Positions 42,070-51,600 of a stretch of DNA of 64,000 bases are shown here, one piece after another. The notes below the pieces were generated by a model. It saw only the letters and a program-made list of their open reading frames with translations. It was not told the DNA's origin and did no database searches. The stretch lies in assembly GCA_047345645.1 (NCBI GenBank), contig JBLEFH010000001.1; one strand, 5' to 3'. The position numbers and the translations under genes are program-made. The stretch is from JBLEFH01 sp047345645. GTDB taxonomy: Bacteria > Pseudomonadota > Alphaproteobacteria > Rhodobacterales > Rhodobacteraceae. The stretch's first letter is position 1. Each line of letters begins with the position of its first letter.

Positions 42070-42684
42070 ATGCACCCGAATCCGATCTTTCGGAAGACTG
42101 ACCAGCAGGCCGCTTTCGATTTTGCGGTGGCGCGCGGCTTTGGTCAGTTTGTCGGCGTGACCGACGGCGCGCCGGTGATTGCTGCGGCGCCGTTTGTCGC
42201 GGTGGATGGGGAGTTGGAAGCGCATCTCTTGCGCTCGAATCCGCTGCTGCGCGCGCTGCCGACGGATGTGACGTTGATTGTCAGTGGGCCGGACAGCTAT
42301 GTCTCGCCGGACTGGTACGAGGTCGAGGATCAGGTGCCGACATGGAATTATGTCGCGGTGCATCTGCGCGGGCCGATGCGTGCGCTCGAGCCGCAAGATT
42401 TGCGCGCACATCTCGACCGTTTGTCCGAACGCTTCGAGGCGGAGCTTGCGCCGAAACCGATCTGGCGAACGGAGAAGATGACGCCCGAAGTGCTGGCAAA
42501 AATGATGCGGATGATCGTGCCGGTGCGGCTCACGGTTGAGTCTATCGACAGCACGTTCAAACTCTCGCAAAACAAGACTGATGAGGTACGTTTGCGGGCG
42601 GCGGATCAGATGGAAAAGGGCGCGCCGGGTCTCGATCCGCGCGCTGTGGCGGCGATGATGAAGGCGCTAAAGCAGAGCGTCTGA
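42070..42684 (+). CDS. FMN-binding PaiB-family protein
   Basis: This 204-residue protein is of the PaiB (negative regulator of sporulation and degradative enzymes) family with a split-barrel FMN-binding fold. MHPNPIFRKTDQQAAFDFAVARGFGQF, LRSNPLL, WYEVEDQVPTWNYVAVHL and a C-terminal KLSQNK are characteristic. In this group it is best read as an FMN-binding protein of unclear role. It starts directly after the accA stop and its 3' end overlaps the convergent plsC by 18 bp. Confidence 0.88.
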   Translation: MHPNPIFRKTDQQAAFDFAVARGFGQFVGVTDGAPVIAAAPFVAVDGELEAHLLRSNPLLRALPTDVTLIVSGPDSYVSPDWYEVEDQVPTWNYVAVHLRGPMRALEPQDLRAHLDRLSERFEAELAPKPIWRTEKMTPEVLAKMMRMIVPVRLTVESIDSTFKLSQNKTDEVRLRAADQMEKGAPGLDPRAVAAMMKALKQSV

Positions 42685-43356
42685 CGCGGTTTCGATCCGC
42701 GTTTCGAGCTTCTCCATCAGTTCTTTCGCGGGCAGGCCGGCAGGCAGCGGTTCGAGAAACTCAATTACTGCCATACCGGGATATTTTGCCAAGCCGCTTT
42801 TCGGCCACATCACGCCCGCATTGGTCGCGACGGGGACCAGCGGCAGTTGCAACGCTTCATACATGTGGCTGACGCCGCGTTTGTAGGGGCGCACCTCGCC
42901 AACCGGGACGCGCGTACCTTGCGGATAGATGATGATCTGGCCGGGCAAACGGCGGTGGCGCGCGACGCCTTCCATCATCTTTTTCGTCCCATCCTTGCCG
43001 CGCACAATCGGCGCGCAGCCGATCCGCATCGCATATTGGCCGAGCGCGGGCAGATATTTGATGCTGTCTTTCATCACATATTTCGGCGCGGGCAGAGCGA
43101 TCATGAGGAGCAAAATATCCATGAAGCTCTGATGTTTGGAGGCGATGATGACCTCGCCATCCGGGACCTCGCCCCGGATCTCGTAGCGGATGCCGCAAAG
43201 GACGCGCGCCATCCACATCGCCCAATGGGAGTAGCTTTTCATCACGCGGTAGGTAGCCGCGCGCGACCAGATGAGGAAGGGCAGCCCGAGGAGGCCCCAA
43301 AACGGCATGGCGCCGTAGATGATGATCTGGAAAAGCAGGCCGCGGAGGGTGTTCAT
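42667..43356 (-). CDS. plsC: 1-acyl-sn-glycerol-3-phosphate acyltransferase
   Basis: The 229-residue PlsC-family enzyme has an N-terminal membrane helix, the catalytic HX4D motif SKHQSFMD (H75-D80) and the glycerophosphate-binding YPQGTRVP (145-149), where Gln replaces the common Glu of PEGTR. It acylates lysophosphatidate to phosphatidate at the inner membrane. Its ATG overlaps the ftsX stop (TAATG), so it is the third gene of an ftsE-ftsX-plsC operon. Confidence 0.9.
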   Translation of the reverse strand: MNTLRGLLFQIIIYGAMPFWGLLGLPFLIWSRAATYRVMKSYSHWAMWMARVLCGIRYEIRGEVPDGEVIIASKHQSFMDILLLMIALPAPKYVMKDSIKYLPALGQYAMRIGCAPIVRGKDGTKKMMEGVARHRRLPGQIIIYPQGTRVPVGEVRPYKRGVSHMYEALQLPLVPVATNAGVMWPKSGLAKYPGMAVIEFLEPLPAGLPAKELMEKLETRIETASDALL

Positions 43357-44291
43357 TAACGTCTCCGAAGCAAGCTGCGTTTGGCCGCGAAACGGGTGGC
43401 GGCGAAGGCGATGGCGGCGATGAGGATGGGGACGAGGATCACGAGGAGCCAGTGCCAGCTCTGGAAGCCCAGCCCGGTCAAGACGCCGCCATCGGGGACC
43501 GGCGACGGGATCAGCAGGATGAGAACAACCGCGATGAGGCTGCCGACCGCTGCGCCGCTGAGGGCGCGCATGGTGTAGCGGCGGATGAAGGCTTTTGCGA
43601 TGTAATCGTCGGTCGCGCCGATCAGTCGCAACACGTCGATCACCTGCGCATTAGCGGCGAGAGAGGCAGTCGCGGCGAGGGAAATGATCGCGCCGACCGT
43701 GCCCCAGATGAGAAGTAGCGAGAGCCAGCCGAGGCGGCGTAACCCATTGGCAGCGCTCACCAAAGGCGCGCGCCAGCGGCTGTGATCGTCAAAGACGGCA
43801 TCGGGGGCTTCGGCCTCAAGGCGCAGTTTCAGCCCGGAGACGTCCGGGCCAACGCGTTCTTCCTCAATCTCGATCATGCGGGGGATCGGCAGGGCGTCGA
43901 GCGGCAGATCCTCGCCAAACCACGGGGCGAGCAGGTCTTTTTGGCGCGCTTCATCCATCACCTGCGCATCCGCGATACCGGGCGTCTCGCTCAGGAGCCG
44001 CAGCACGGTTTCGGTTTGCGCGTCGATCGTTTCGGCGGGCGCGTTGATGCGGATCGTCGCGGAGCGGGCCAACTCGTCGGACCATGTGCTGGCGAGCCGT
44101 CCCGCCGCGAGCGAGAGCGCCAGAACGAAGACGGCAATGAAGGCCATCGCGGCGGCGGAAATCAGGGTTGTCCATGCGGTGTGGCCGGTCGGCGGCACGG
44201 CGCGGTCTGCGGCTCGGTCGCCGATAAAGAGCGCCGCGAGCCGGGAGGAGCGCCCGCGAAAGGCATTGATTTCGCGCTTGATCACACTCAT
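43356..44291 (-). CDS. ftsX: Cell-division protein FtsX
   Basis: The 311-residue protein has four membrane helices (about residues 42-64, 192-214, 238-262 and 280-300), the FtsX layout, with a periplasmic loop between helices 1 and 2 and the conserved AQVIDVLRLIGATDDYIAKAF near helix 3. With FtsE it couples ATP use to activation of periplasmic murein hydrolases at the septum. Its ATG overlaps the ftsE stop as ATGA. It is divergent within the family, so the call relies on topology and the ftsE neighbour. Confidence 0.88.
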   Translation of the reverse strand: MSVIKREINAFRGRSSRLAALFIGDRAADRAVPPTGHTAWTTLISAAAMAFIAVFVLALSLAAGRLASTWSDELARSATIRINAPAETIDAQTETVLRLLSETPGIADAQVMDEARQKDLLAPWFGEDLPLDALPIPRMIEIEEERVGPDVSGLKLRLEAEAPDAVFDDHSRWRAPLVSAANGLRRLGWLSLLLIWGTVGAIISLAATASLAANAQVIDVLRLIGATDDYIAKAFIRRYTMRALSGAAVGSLIAVVLILLIPSPVPDGGVLTGLGFQSWHWLLVILVPILIAAIAFAATRFAAKRSLLRRR

Positions 44292-44962
44292 ACGGACCCC
44301 GCCAGCTTCACATTGCCGCCATCGAGCCGCATAATCTGCACGTCTACGGCCTTTTGCGCGGCGCGGACCAGATTGAGATCATGGGTGGCGATCAGGATGG
44401 TTTTTCCCATGCGGTTGAGCTCGATCAGCAGGCCCAGCACTTTCATGCCCATTTCCCAGTCGATATTGCCGGTTGGCTCATCGGCAAGGATCAACTCCGG
44501 CCCGGCGATCACAGCGCGGGCGAGGGCCGCGCGTTGGAGTTCCCCGCCGGACAGCTCCTGCGGGAGAGCGTCGGCGCGGCCTTTGAGGCCGACCCAATTG
44601 ATGAGATCCGTCAGATCCTTGAGATGCGCCGCCGGATCTTTGCCCGCGACCGTCAGCGGCAAGGCGATGTTTTCGGCAATGCTCAGATGGTCAAGAAATT
44701 CGGTGTCTTGCGTGACGACGCCAACCTTCCGGCGCAGATGCGCCACGTCATCGCGGCTCATCTCGCTGGCGTTTTGACCATAAAGAGATACGGTCCCTTT
44801 GGTCGGGGTCAGCGCCCGATAGCACAGGCGCAGAAAGGTCGTTTTGCCCGCGCCGGACGGGCCGGTCAGGAAGTAAAAACCGCCCGGCGTGATGTCGAGC
44901 GACAGGGCGGAGAAAATCTCTCCGCCGCCATAGCTGAACCCTGCACCGCGAAATGTGATCAC
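44288..44962 (-). CDS. ftsE: Cell-division ATP-binding protein FtsE
   Basis: The 224-residue ABC ATPase has Walker A GPSGAGKT (34-41), the Q-loop GVVTQDTEFL, signature LSGGELQRAALARA (137-150), Walker B LILADEPTGNID (157-168) and the H-loop ATHDLNLV. The GTG start (MITFRGAGFSY) is chosen because AGGGGG lies about five bases upstream and FtsE proteins are about 220 residues long; the frame stays open further upstream. It forms the FtsEX complex with the overlapping ftsX gene. Confidence 0.9.
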   Translation of the reverse strand: MITFRGAGFSYGGGEIFSALSLDITPGGFYFLTGPSGAGKTTFLRLCYRALTPTKGTVSLYGQNASEMSRDDVAHLRRKVGVVTQDTEFLDHLSIAENIALPLTVAGKDPAAHLKDLTDLINWVGLKGRADALPQELSGGELQRAALARAVIAGPELILADEPTGNIDWEMGMKVLGLLIELNRMGKTILIATHDLNLVRAAQKAVDVQIMRLDGGNVKLAGSV

Positions 44963-45145
44963 ATCGACCCCCTGATTTGCGCCTCGTTTTCCCCCAAAAG
45001 CCTCGCGCATACAAGGGGCGGTGCGCCGATATGGCAAAGCTTCACCGAGCAGTTAACAGCTCGTTTACCGCTGCGCCCTTGGCAGCTTGCGGGCGGCGCG
45101 GTAAGGAGTGATGCAAACGCAAGCGTTCATGCGAATGGAGCCCGA

Positions 45146-45955
45146 ATGATCCTCACCTGCCCAAATTGCGAAGCGCGCTATGAGGTGGCCAACCATCTGA
45201 TCCCGACTGAGGGGCGTAATGTTCAATGCGCATCTTGCGAGGATATCTGGTTTTTCCGTCCTGGCGCGGCGGTGCTCGGGCGGTCCGAGCCGGAGGAGCC
45301 GCGGCTTGAGGATTTGAGTGATGCGGAGGCAGAGTCGGTGGTTCTGACACCCGAGGACGCGGCACTTTCGGGGCATATCGACGCGGATGAGATCACCGAA
45401 GAGGAGGCGGAGGAAGAGGACTCCATTGATCCTGCGCTTCTGGGGGATCTCGATGATGAGGAAGAGGACGCAGAGGTTCTGGACGCGGAAGATGCGGACG
45501 AGGTTTCGGAAGATGACGCCAAGGATGAGGTGCCGGACACCGCGCCGATCTTTGCCAATCCGGCTGCGCCGACGTCGGGTGAGGTAGAGGAACCGGTCGC
45601 GGATTATGTGACCGACGACGAAGATGTCGTCGTCGCGCCGGTCGTCGCCATTCAGCCGGATCACCGACGCGCCACGCCGGTGAAGGCCGATGAAGCGCCC
45701 GAGCCGACGCCCGCGCCTGAAGCAGAACGAACAGACGCTTCGGAAGCCACAAATTTCCGCGCTTTTGGTGACGGGATGCGGCTCGTCGGGGCCATCGTCG
45801 TCGCGGCGCTGCTGATTTCACAATATCACGAGGCCATCGCGCGCAGCGTCCCGGCCCTTGCCGGCTTCGCGGAAGGCACGCATGAAGTTGTGCTCTCGCT
45901 CCGCCTCTTCGTGCAGGAGCGGCTCGGAGAATTATTCGGCGGCGGTCAGGGTTGA
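45146..45955 (+). CDS. Zinc-ribbon membrane protein with acidic linker
   Basis: The 269-residue protein opens with the MJ0042-type zinc ribbon MILTCPNCEARYEV...VQCASCEDIW (CPNC and CASC). A long, highly acidic low-complexity region follows (about residues 55-200, rich in Glu/Asp/Ala). A single membrane helix lies near residues 212-230 and is followed by a short tail. The start is fixed by the ribbon, although the frame is open far upstream. It is divergent from ftsEX-plsC and 27 bases upstream of ugd. The ribbon would be cytoplasmic; the function is unknown. Confidence 0.82.
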   Translation: MILTCPNCEARYEVANHLIPTEGRNVQCASCEDIWFFRPGAAVLGRSEPEEPRLEDLSDAEAESVVLTPEDAALSGHIDADEITEEEAEEEDSIDPALLGDLDDEEEDAEVLDAEDADEVSEDDAKDEVPDTAPIFANPAAPTSGEVEEPVADYVTDDEDVVVAPVVAIQPDHRRATPVKADEAPEPTPAPEAERTDASEATNFRAFGDGMRLVGAIVVAALLISQYHEAIARSVPALAGFAEGTHEVVLSLRLFVQERLGELFGGGQG

Positions 45956-45982
45956 TCGCGCCTCAAATGGTGGGAATTTAAG

Positions 45983-47284
45983 ATGAAAATTACGATGATT
46001 GGCACGGGCTATGTCGGGCTCGTCTCCGGGGTGTGCTTCTCGGATTTCGGACATGATGTTGTTTGCGTTGACAAAAACGAGGGCAAGATCGAGTCGCTCA
46101 ATCGCGGCGAAGTGCCGATTTACGAGCCGGGCCTTGATGTTCTGATGGACAAGAATGTGAAAGCGGGGCGGCTCTCTTTCACGACCGATATGAAAACCGC
46201 CGTGGCCGAGGCGGACGCAGTCTTCATCGCCGTGGGCACCCCGACCCGCCGCGGCGATGGCCACGCCGATCTCACCTTCGTCTATGCGGCGGCGGCGGAA
46301 ATTGCAGGCTATCTCGATGGTTACACGGTGGTTGTGACGAAATCGACCGTGCCGGTTGGCACCAATCGCGAGGTTGAGCGCGTGATCCGCGCGGCGCGGC
46401 CCGACGCGGATTTCGACGTCGCCTCCAACCCCGAATTCCTGCGCGAAGGCGCGGCGATTGACGATTTCATGCGGCCCGACCGTGTGGTTGTTGGCGTCGA
46501 AAATGACCGCGCCAAAGCCGTGATGGCCGAAATTTATCGCCCGCTCTCGCTCCGCGACGCGCCGGTGGTTTATGCCGATCTCGAAAGCGCCGAGGTGATC
46601 AAATATGCCGCAAACGCTTTCCTTGCGATGAAGGTGACCTTCATCAACGAGATGGCCGCGCTCTGCGAAAAAGTCGGCGCGGATGTGCAGAAAGTGGCGA
46701 GCGGGATGGGTCTCGATGGCCGCATCGGGCCGAAATTTCTTCACGCCGGTCCCGGCTATGGCGGATCCTGTTTCCCCAAAGATACCAAAGCCTTGGCGCG
46801 GATTGGTCAGGATCATTCCAGCCCGATCCAGTTGGTTGAAACCGTGATCCGGGTCAATGAAGAACGTAAGCGCGCGATGATCGAAAAGATCGACGAGGCG
46901 CTTGGTTTCGAGATGTCCGGCAAGACCATCGCCGTGCTCGGCGTCACTTTTAAGCCCGACACAGACGACATGCGTGATGCCCCGGCGCTTACCATCGTGC
47001 CGGCGCTGGTCGGGGCGGGGGCGAGGGTGCGCGTGACCGATCCCGAGGGCAAAAAGGAAGGCGAGGCGCTGCTGCCGGGCGTGACATGGTCGGACAGCGC
47101 TTATGACGCGGCGAAGGACGCTGATGCGGTGATCGTCATGACCGAGTGGAACGCTTTCCGCGCGCTCGATCTGCCGCGACTGGCCGAGACGATGAACACG
47201 CCCGTGATGGTCGATCTGCGCAATGTCTATGGCCGCGCGCAGGCCGAAGGCGCGGGCTTCGCCTATAGCGGCGTAGGCCGGTAA
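45983..47284 (+). CDS. ugd: UDP-glucose 6-dehydrogenase
   Basis: The 433-residue enzyme has NAD-binding GTGYVGLVSG (residues 7-16), the VGTPTRRGDGHADL segment, VTKSTVPVGTN, the catalytic Cys at residue 263 in GYGGSCFPKDTKAL, and the UDP-binding C-terminal FKPDTDDMRDAP. It oxidises UDP-glucose twice to UDP-glucuronate, the sugar donor for acidic exopolysaccharides. The stop overlaps the start of the Alg14-like gene (TAATG), which ties it to glycan assembly. Confidence 0.95.
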   Translation: MKITMIGTGYVGLVSGVCFSDFGHDVVCVDKNEGKIESLNRGEVPIYEPGLDVLMDKNVKAGRLSFTTDMKTAVAEADAVFIAVGTPTRRGDGHADLTFVYAAAAEIAGYLDGYTVVVTKSTVPVGTNREVERVIRAARPDADFDVASNPEFLREGAAIDDFMRPDRVVVGVENDRAKAVMAEIYRPLSLRDAPVVYADLESAEVIKYAANAFLAMKVTFINEMAALCEKVGADVQKVASGMGLDGRIGPKFLHAGPGYGGSCFPKDTKALARIGQDHSSPIQLVETVIRVNEERKRAMIEKIDEALGFEMSGKTIAVLGVTFKPDTDDMRDAPALTIVPALVGAGARVRVTDPEGKKEGEALLPGVTWSDSAYDAAKDADAVIVMTEWNAFRALDLPRLAETMNTPVMVDLRNVYGRAQAEGAGFAYSGVGR

Positions 47285-47730
47285 TGACGCGGGTGATCGC
47301 CATCGCGTCGGGCGGCGGGCATTGGCAGCAGATGCTGGAAATGCGCCCCGCCTACGAGGATTGCGACGTGCTTTACCTCACCACGCTCGATGGGTTGCCG
47401 CAGCAGGCGGGCCTTGAACGCTTTGACATCATTCGCGATTGCAACCGCAACGAGCCGGTAAATGTCGCCCGCACGGCGGCGCGGCTCATGCGGATTATCC
47501 GGCGCGAGAAGCCCGACGTGATCCTTTCCACCGGCGCTTTGCCCGGCGTGATGGCGCTCGGGATCGGCAAACTCTTTGGCGCGCGGACCATCTGGGTCGA
47601 CAGTGTCGCGAATGCCGAAGAGCTCTCCATGTCTGGCAAACTCGCGCGCCGGGTCGCGGATCTTTGGCTGAGCCAGTGGCCCGATGTCGCGAAGCAATCG
47701 GGCGCGGACTATGCGGGGTCGATCCTGTGA
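47284..47730 (+). CDS. Alg14/PssD-like glycosyltransferase membrane subunit
   Basis: The 148-residue protein starts with the Alg14 motif IAIASGGGHWQQMLEMRPAYED and carries LSTGALPGVMALGIGKLFGARTIWVDSVANAEELS, typical of the acceptor-binding half of a split GT-B enzyme. In rhizobial exopolysaccharide synthesis the PssD-PssE pair is a glucuronosyl-lipid transferase. Translationally coupled downstream of ugd, this fits transfer of glucuronate to a lipid-linked sugar. The next gene is the catalytic half, overlapping as GTGA. Confidence 0.87.
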   Translation: MTRVIAIASGGGHWQQMLEMRPAYEDCDVLYLTTLDGLPQQAGLERFDIIRDCNRNEPVNVARTAARLMRIIRREKPDVILSTGALPGVMALGIGKLFGARTIWVDSVANAEELSMSGKLARRVADLWLSQWPDVAKQSGADYAGSIL

Positions 47731-48200
47731 TTTTCGCGACGGTCGGCACGCAGCTTCCTTTCCCGCGTCTGATGGACGCGCTGGACGCCATTGCCGCGCG
47801 CCACGGCATCGAGATTTTTGCGCAGACCGGGTACGGCGGCTACGTCGCCAAACATATGGAGACCGCCGCGAGCCTTGATCCGGCGACGTTCAGCGAGAAG
47901 GTCGCGGCGGCGCGGCTCATCGTCGGTCATGCGGGGATGGGTACGATCCTGACGGCGCGCAAGGCGCAGAAACCGGCGATCCTCATGCCGCGCATCGCAG
48001 CGAAAGGCGAGCATCGTAACGAGCATCAGCGGGCGACGGCAGCGCAGATGCAGGGCGTACCGGGATATTATATTGCGGAGGATGCGGCGGCTCTTGAGGC
48101 GCTGATCTTGCGCGGCGATCTTGTCCCGGCGGGGGAGCAAGAGAGCCCGGCCCGCCAGCAATTAATCGCACGTCTCCGGGAGTTTATCGCAGCGGGTTAA
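47727..48200 (+). CDS. Alg13/PssE-like glycosyltransferase catalytic subunit
   Basis: The 157-residue protein starts with GTG (MIFATVGTQLPFPRLMDALD) inside the stop of the Alg14-like gene. The nucleotide-sugar-binding GHAGMGTILTARKAQKPAILMPR motif (about residues 70-92) is characteristic of the C-terminal half of GT28/Alg13 enzymes. It should form the active site with the preceding subunit, using UDP-sugar made by ugd. No other exopolysaccharide genes are nearby in this window, so the full product remains unknown. Confidence 0.87.
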   Translation: MIFATVGTQLPFPRLMDALDAIAARHGIEIFAQTGYGGYVAKHMETAASLDPATFSEKVAAARLIVGHAGMGTILTARKAQKPAILMPRIAAKGEHRNEHQRATAAQMQGVPGYYIAEDAAALEALILRGDLVPAGEQESPARQQLIARLREFIAAG

Positions 48201-48565
48201 AGCACGCCGACGGAGACTTCCATCTGTTCACGCTGCCCGGCCCAATTGCGTTCAGCGCGCAGGACAATGTCCTCTTTCATTAGCTCGCGCGCGTAAGCGC
48301 TCTCCTGTCCTTTAGGGACGTAGACGAGGACAATCGGCCAGCCATTTTCTGACAGCGTGCGGCCAATCGAGACCTCTGGATAGCGGGCGATCACCGGCGC
48401 GAGGTCGTCCACATCGCTGCCTTCTTCGAGGAAGAGCAACAGGTCGCCGTCAATTGCGACGCGCTGATATTCCGCCTCCGGGAAGGGCATCGCGGCGATC
48501 TTTTCCGGCGTCGGGCCGCAGGCGAACAGCGGAAGGGCGGCGGCGAGACAAAGATAACGGATCAT
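48197..48565 (-). CDS. Small predicted lipoprotein
   Basis: The 122-residue protein has a lipoprotein signal MIRYLCLAAALPLFACGPTPEK, with the lipobox LFAC placing the lipidated Cys at residue 16; this decides the start inside a longer frame. The rest has no recognised family: a small alpha-beta domain with acidic EEGSDVDDLAPV and VLVYVPKGQE segments. Its stop overlaps the convergent Alg13-like gene by four bases. It is probably attached to the outer membrane or the periplasmic face; its role is unknown. Confidence 0.7.
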   Translation of the reverse strand: MIRYLCLAAALPLFACGPTPEKIAAMPFPEAEYQRVAIDGDLLLFLEEGSDVDDLAPVIARYPEVSIGRTLSENGWPIVLVYVPKGQESAYARELMKEDIVLRAERNWAGQREQMEVSVGVL

Positions 48566-48682
48566 GAAGGATCTCCCGTTAAGCGGCGGTATCACATCTT
48601 TCGTAGCATTGGCGCGCCGCGCTGTCCCGCAGCTTTTTCGCCTCTCTTGGCACCGCGCGCTGCGCCGCGTAATCTGCGGCCC

Positions 48683-51600
48683 ATGACCAGTGCCAGCGAT
48701 CCCCGATTCATCCATCTCCGCGTCCATTCCGCCTATTCGCTGCTCGAAGGGGCGGTGCAAATTGGCGATCTGTTGAGTCTTGCGCAGGGCGATGAGATGC
48801 CTGCTGTGGCATTAACGGATACGAACAACCTCTTTGCTGGGCTGGAATTTTCGGAAAAGGCCGCAAAGGCCGGGGTGCAGCCGATCATCGGTTGTCAGGT
48901 CGCGCTGCGTTATTTGGAGGCCGCGCCCGGTGAGCAGCCGACGCCGCCTGCGCCCGTTGTGCTTTTGGCGCAAAATCAGGAGGGTTATCTGAGCCTTCTC
49001 AAGCTGAATTCGAAGCTGCATCTGCGCGGCGATCACCAGTTCGCGCATGTGACCTTGGCTGATTTGGAGACCTATGCGGCGGGGGTGATTTGCCTCTCGG
49101 GCGGTGCGCTCGGGCCTGCCGGATTGCTGATGCAGTCGGGCAAATGGGATGCGGCAGAGCGGCTCCTCCTCGATCTGGCGCGGATTTTCCCGCAGCGGTT
49201 TTATATGGAATTGCAGCGCCATGGCGGCGAGTCGGTCCGCACGGATGCCGAGGCCGCGACCGAGCCGGAATTCATCCGCATCGCCTATGAGCATGAGTTG
49301 CCCTTGGTCGCGACCAATGAGGTCTATTTCCCGAAACGGGAGGCGTTCGAGGCCCATGACGCGCTGATTTGTATTTCTGATGGCGCCTATGTCGATCAGG
49401 CCGCGCCGCGCCGCCAACTCACGCCGGAGCATTATTTCAAGTCGCAAGCCGAGATGTGCACGCTCTTTAGCGATCTGCCGGAGGCGGTTGAGAACACGGT
49501 GGAAATCGCCAAGCGCTGCGCTTTCCGCGTCCGCACCCATGACCCGATTCTGCCGCGCTTTGCCGATGACGAGGTGGAGGAATTGCGGCGGCAGTCTTTC
49601 GAAGGTCTGAAAGAGAGACTGGCCGAGATACCCCACGCGGTGCCAGTTGAGGAATATGAAAAGCGGCTCGAATTTGAGCTTGGGATCATCGAACAGATGG
49701 GCTTTCCCGGCTACTTCCTGATCGTTGCGGACTTCATCAAATGGGCGCGGACGAATGATGTGCCGGTCGGGCCGGGGCGGGGGTCCGGTGCAGGCTCGCT
49801 GGTGGCTTATGCGTTGACGATTACCGACCTCGATCCGCTGCGGTTTTCGCTGCTGTTCGAGCGGTTTCTCAACCCCGAACGTGTGTCCATGCCGGATTTC
49901 GACATCGATTTTTGCCGCGACAATCGCGAGCGGGTCATCGAATATGTGCAGAAGAAATATGGCGCGGAGAAGGTGGCGCAGATCATCACCTTCGGCGCGA
50001 TGGCGTCGAAGATGGCTGTGCAGGATATCGGCCGGGTGATGGAGTTGCCGTTCCCCGTGCGCGACCGGCTGTCGAAGCTGATCCCGATGGATGGGGTGAA
50101 GCCGGTGAGTCTCGAAAAAGCGCTCGCGGAGGAGCCGCGTCTGCGGGATGAGGCCAAGGCGGATGAGCGTGTCGACCGGATGCTGACCTATGCGCAGCAG
50201 GTGGAGGGGCTGTTTCGAAATGCGTCGACCCACGCCGCGGGGGTCGTGATCGGGGACCGGCCGCTGGACGAGCTGGTGCCGCTTTACCGTGAAGCCGGTG
50301 CGGAAGAGGGCGACATGCCCGCGACGCAGTTCAACATGAAATGGGTTGAGCAGGCCGGGCTGGTGAAATTCGACTTTCTGGGCCTCAAGACGCTGACGGT
50401 TATTAAGGGTGCGGAAGCGATCATTAATGAAGGTCGCCAAGAAGATGATTGGGTGATCGCCGAGAAGCTGCCCTTCGACGATGAAAAGACCTATGAGCTT
50501 TACGCCTCGGCCAAGACGGTGGCGGTGTTTCAAGTGGAATCGGCGGGGATGCAGGACGCACTCCGGCAGATGAAGCCGACCTGTATCGAGGATATTATTG
50601 CGCTTGTGGCGCTGTATCGCCCCGGTCCGATGGAAAATATTCCGACATATTGCCGTGTGAAGAACGGTTTGGAGAAGCGCGCGACCCTGCATCCGTCGAT
50701 TGACCATATTCTCGAAGAGACGCAGGGCATCATCGTTTACCAAGAGCAGGTGATGCAGATCGCGCAGGAGATGGCGGGCTACACGCTTGGCGGCGCGGAT
50801 CTTTTGCGGCGGGCCATGGGCAAGAAGATCAAGGAGGCGATGGACGCGGAGCGGCCAAAATTCCTTGAAGGGTCGGCCAAGAACGGGGTCGACAAGAACA
50901 AGGCGCTCGAAGTCTGGAACCTGTTGGAAAAATTCGCGAATTACGGCTTCAACAAGTCCCACGCCGCCGCCTATGCGGTGGTGAGTTATCAGACCGCCTG
51001 GCTCAAGGCGAATTATCCGGCGCCCTTCATGGCCTCGGTGATGAACTGCGATATTCATCTCACGGATAAGCTGAAAATTTACAAACAGGAGGTGGACCGG
51101 CTCGGGATCGAGGTGGTGCCGCCTTGTGTGAACCGCTCGGAGCCGATGTTCTCGGTGAAAGACGGCAAGATCGTTTACGGTCTGGCGGGTCTTAAGAATG
51201 TCGGGCTGGAGGTGATGCGGCAACTGGTGGCGGCACGTGGTGACAAGCCCTTCCAGACGCTCACGGAATTTGCGGAACGTGTGGATCTGAAACGGATTGG
51301 GAAGCGCTCGCTGGAGACGCTGGCGCGGGCCGGGGCGTTCGATCAGCTGGATGCGAACCGCCGGAAAGTCGTCGAGAGCGTGGATGCGCTGGTGGCCCAT
51401 TCGGCGGCTGTCATTGAGGAGCAATCTTCGGCGCAGAGCTCGCTCTTTGGCGGCGGATCGGTGCAACTCCCGCCACCGCGCCTCCCGCAACCGGAGGATT
51501 GGATGCCGACGGAGCGTTTGGCGGCGGAGCAGCAGGCGGTTGGCTATTATCTCTCGGGGCATCCGCTGGAAGACTATGCCGGGCCGCTCAAGCGCAAGGG

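Noticed and set aside
44354..45145. Long N-terminal extension of the zinc-ribbon protein frame
   Set aside because: It lies antisense to ftsE; the zinc ribbon begins directly at the ATG at 45146.
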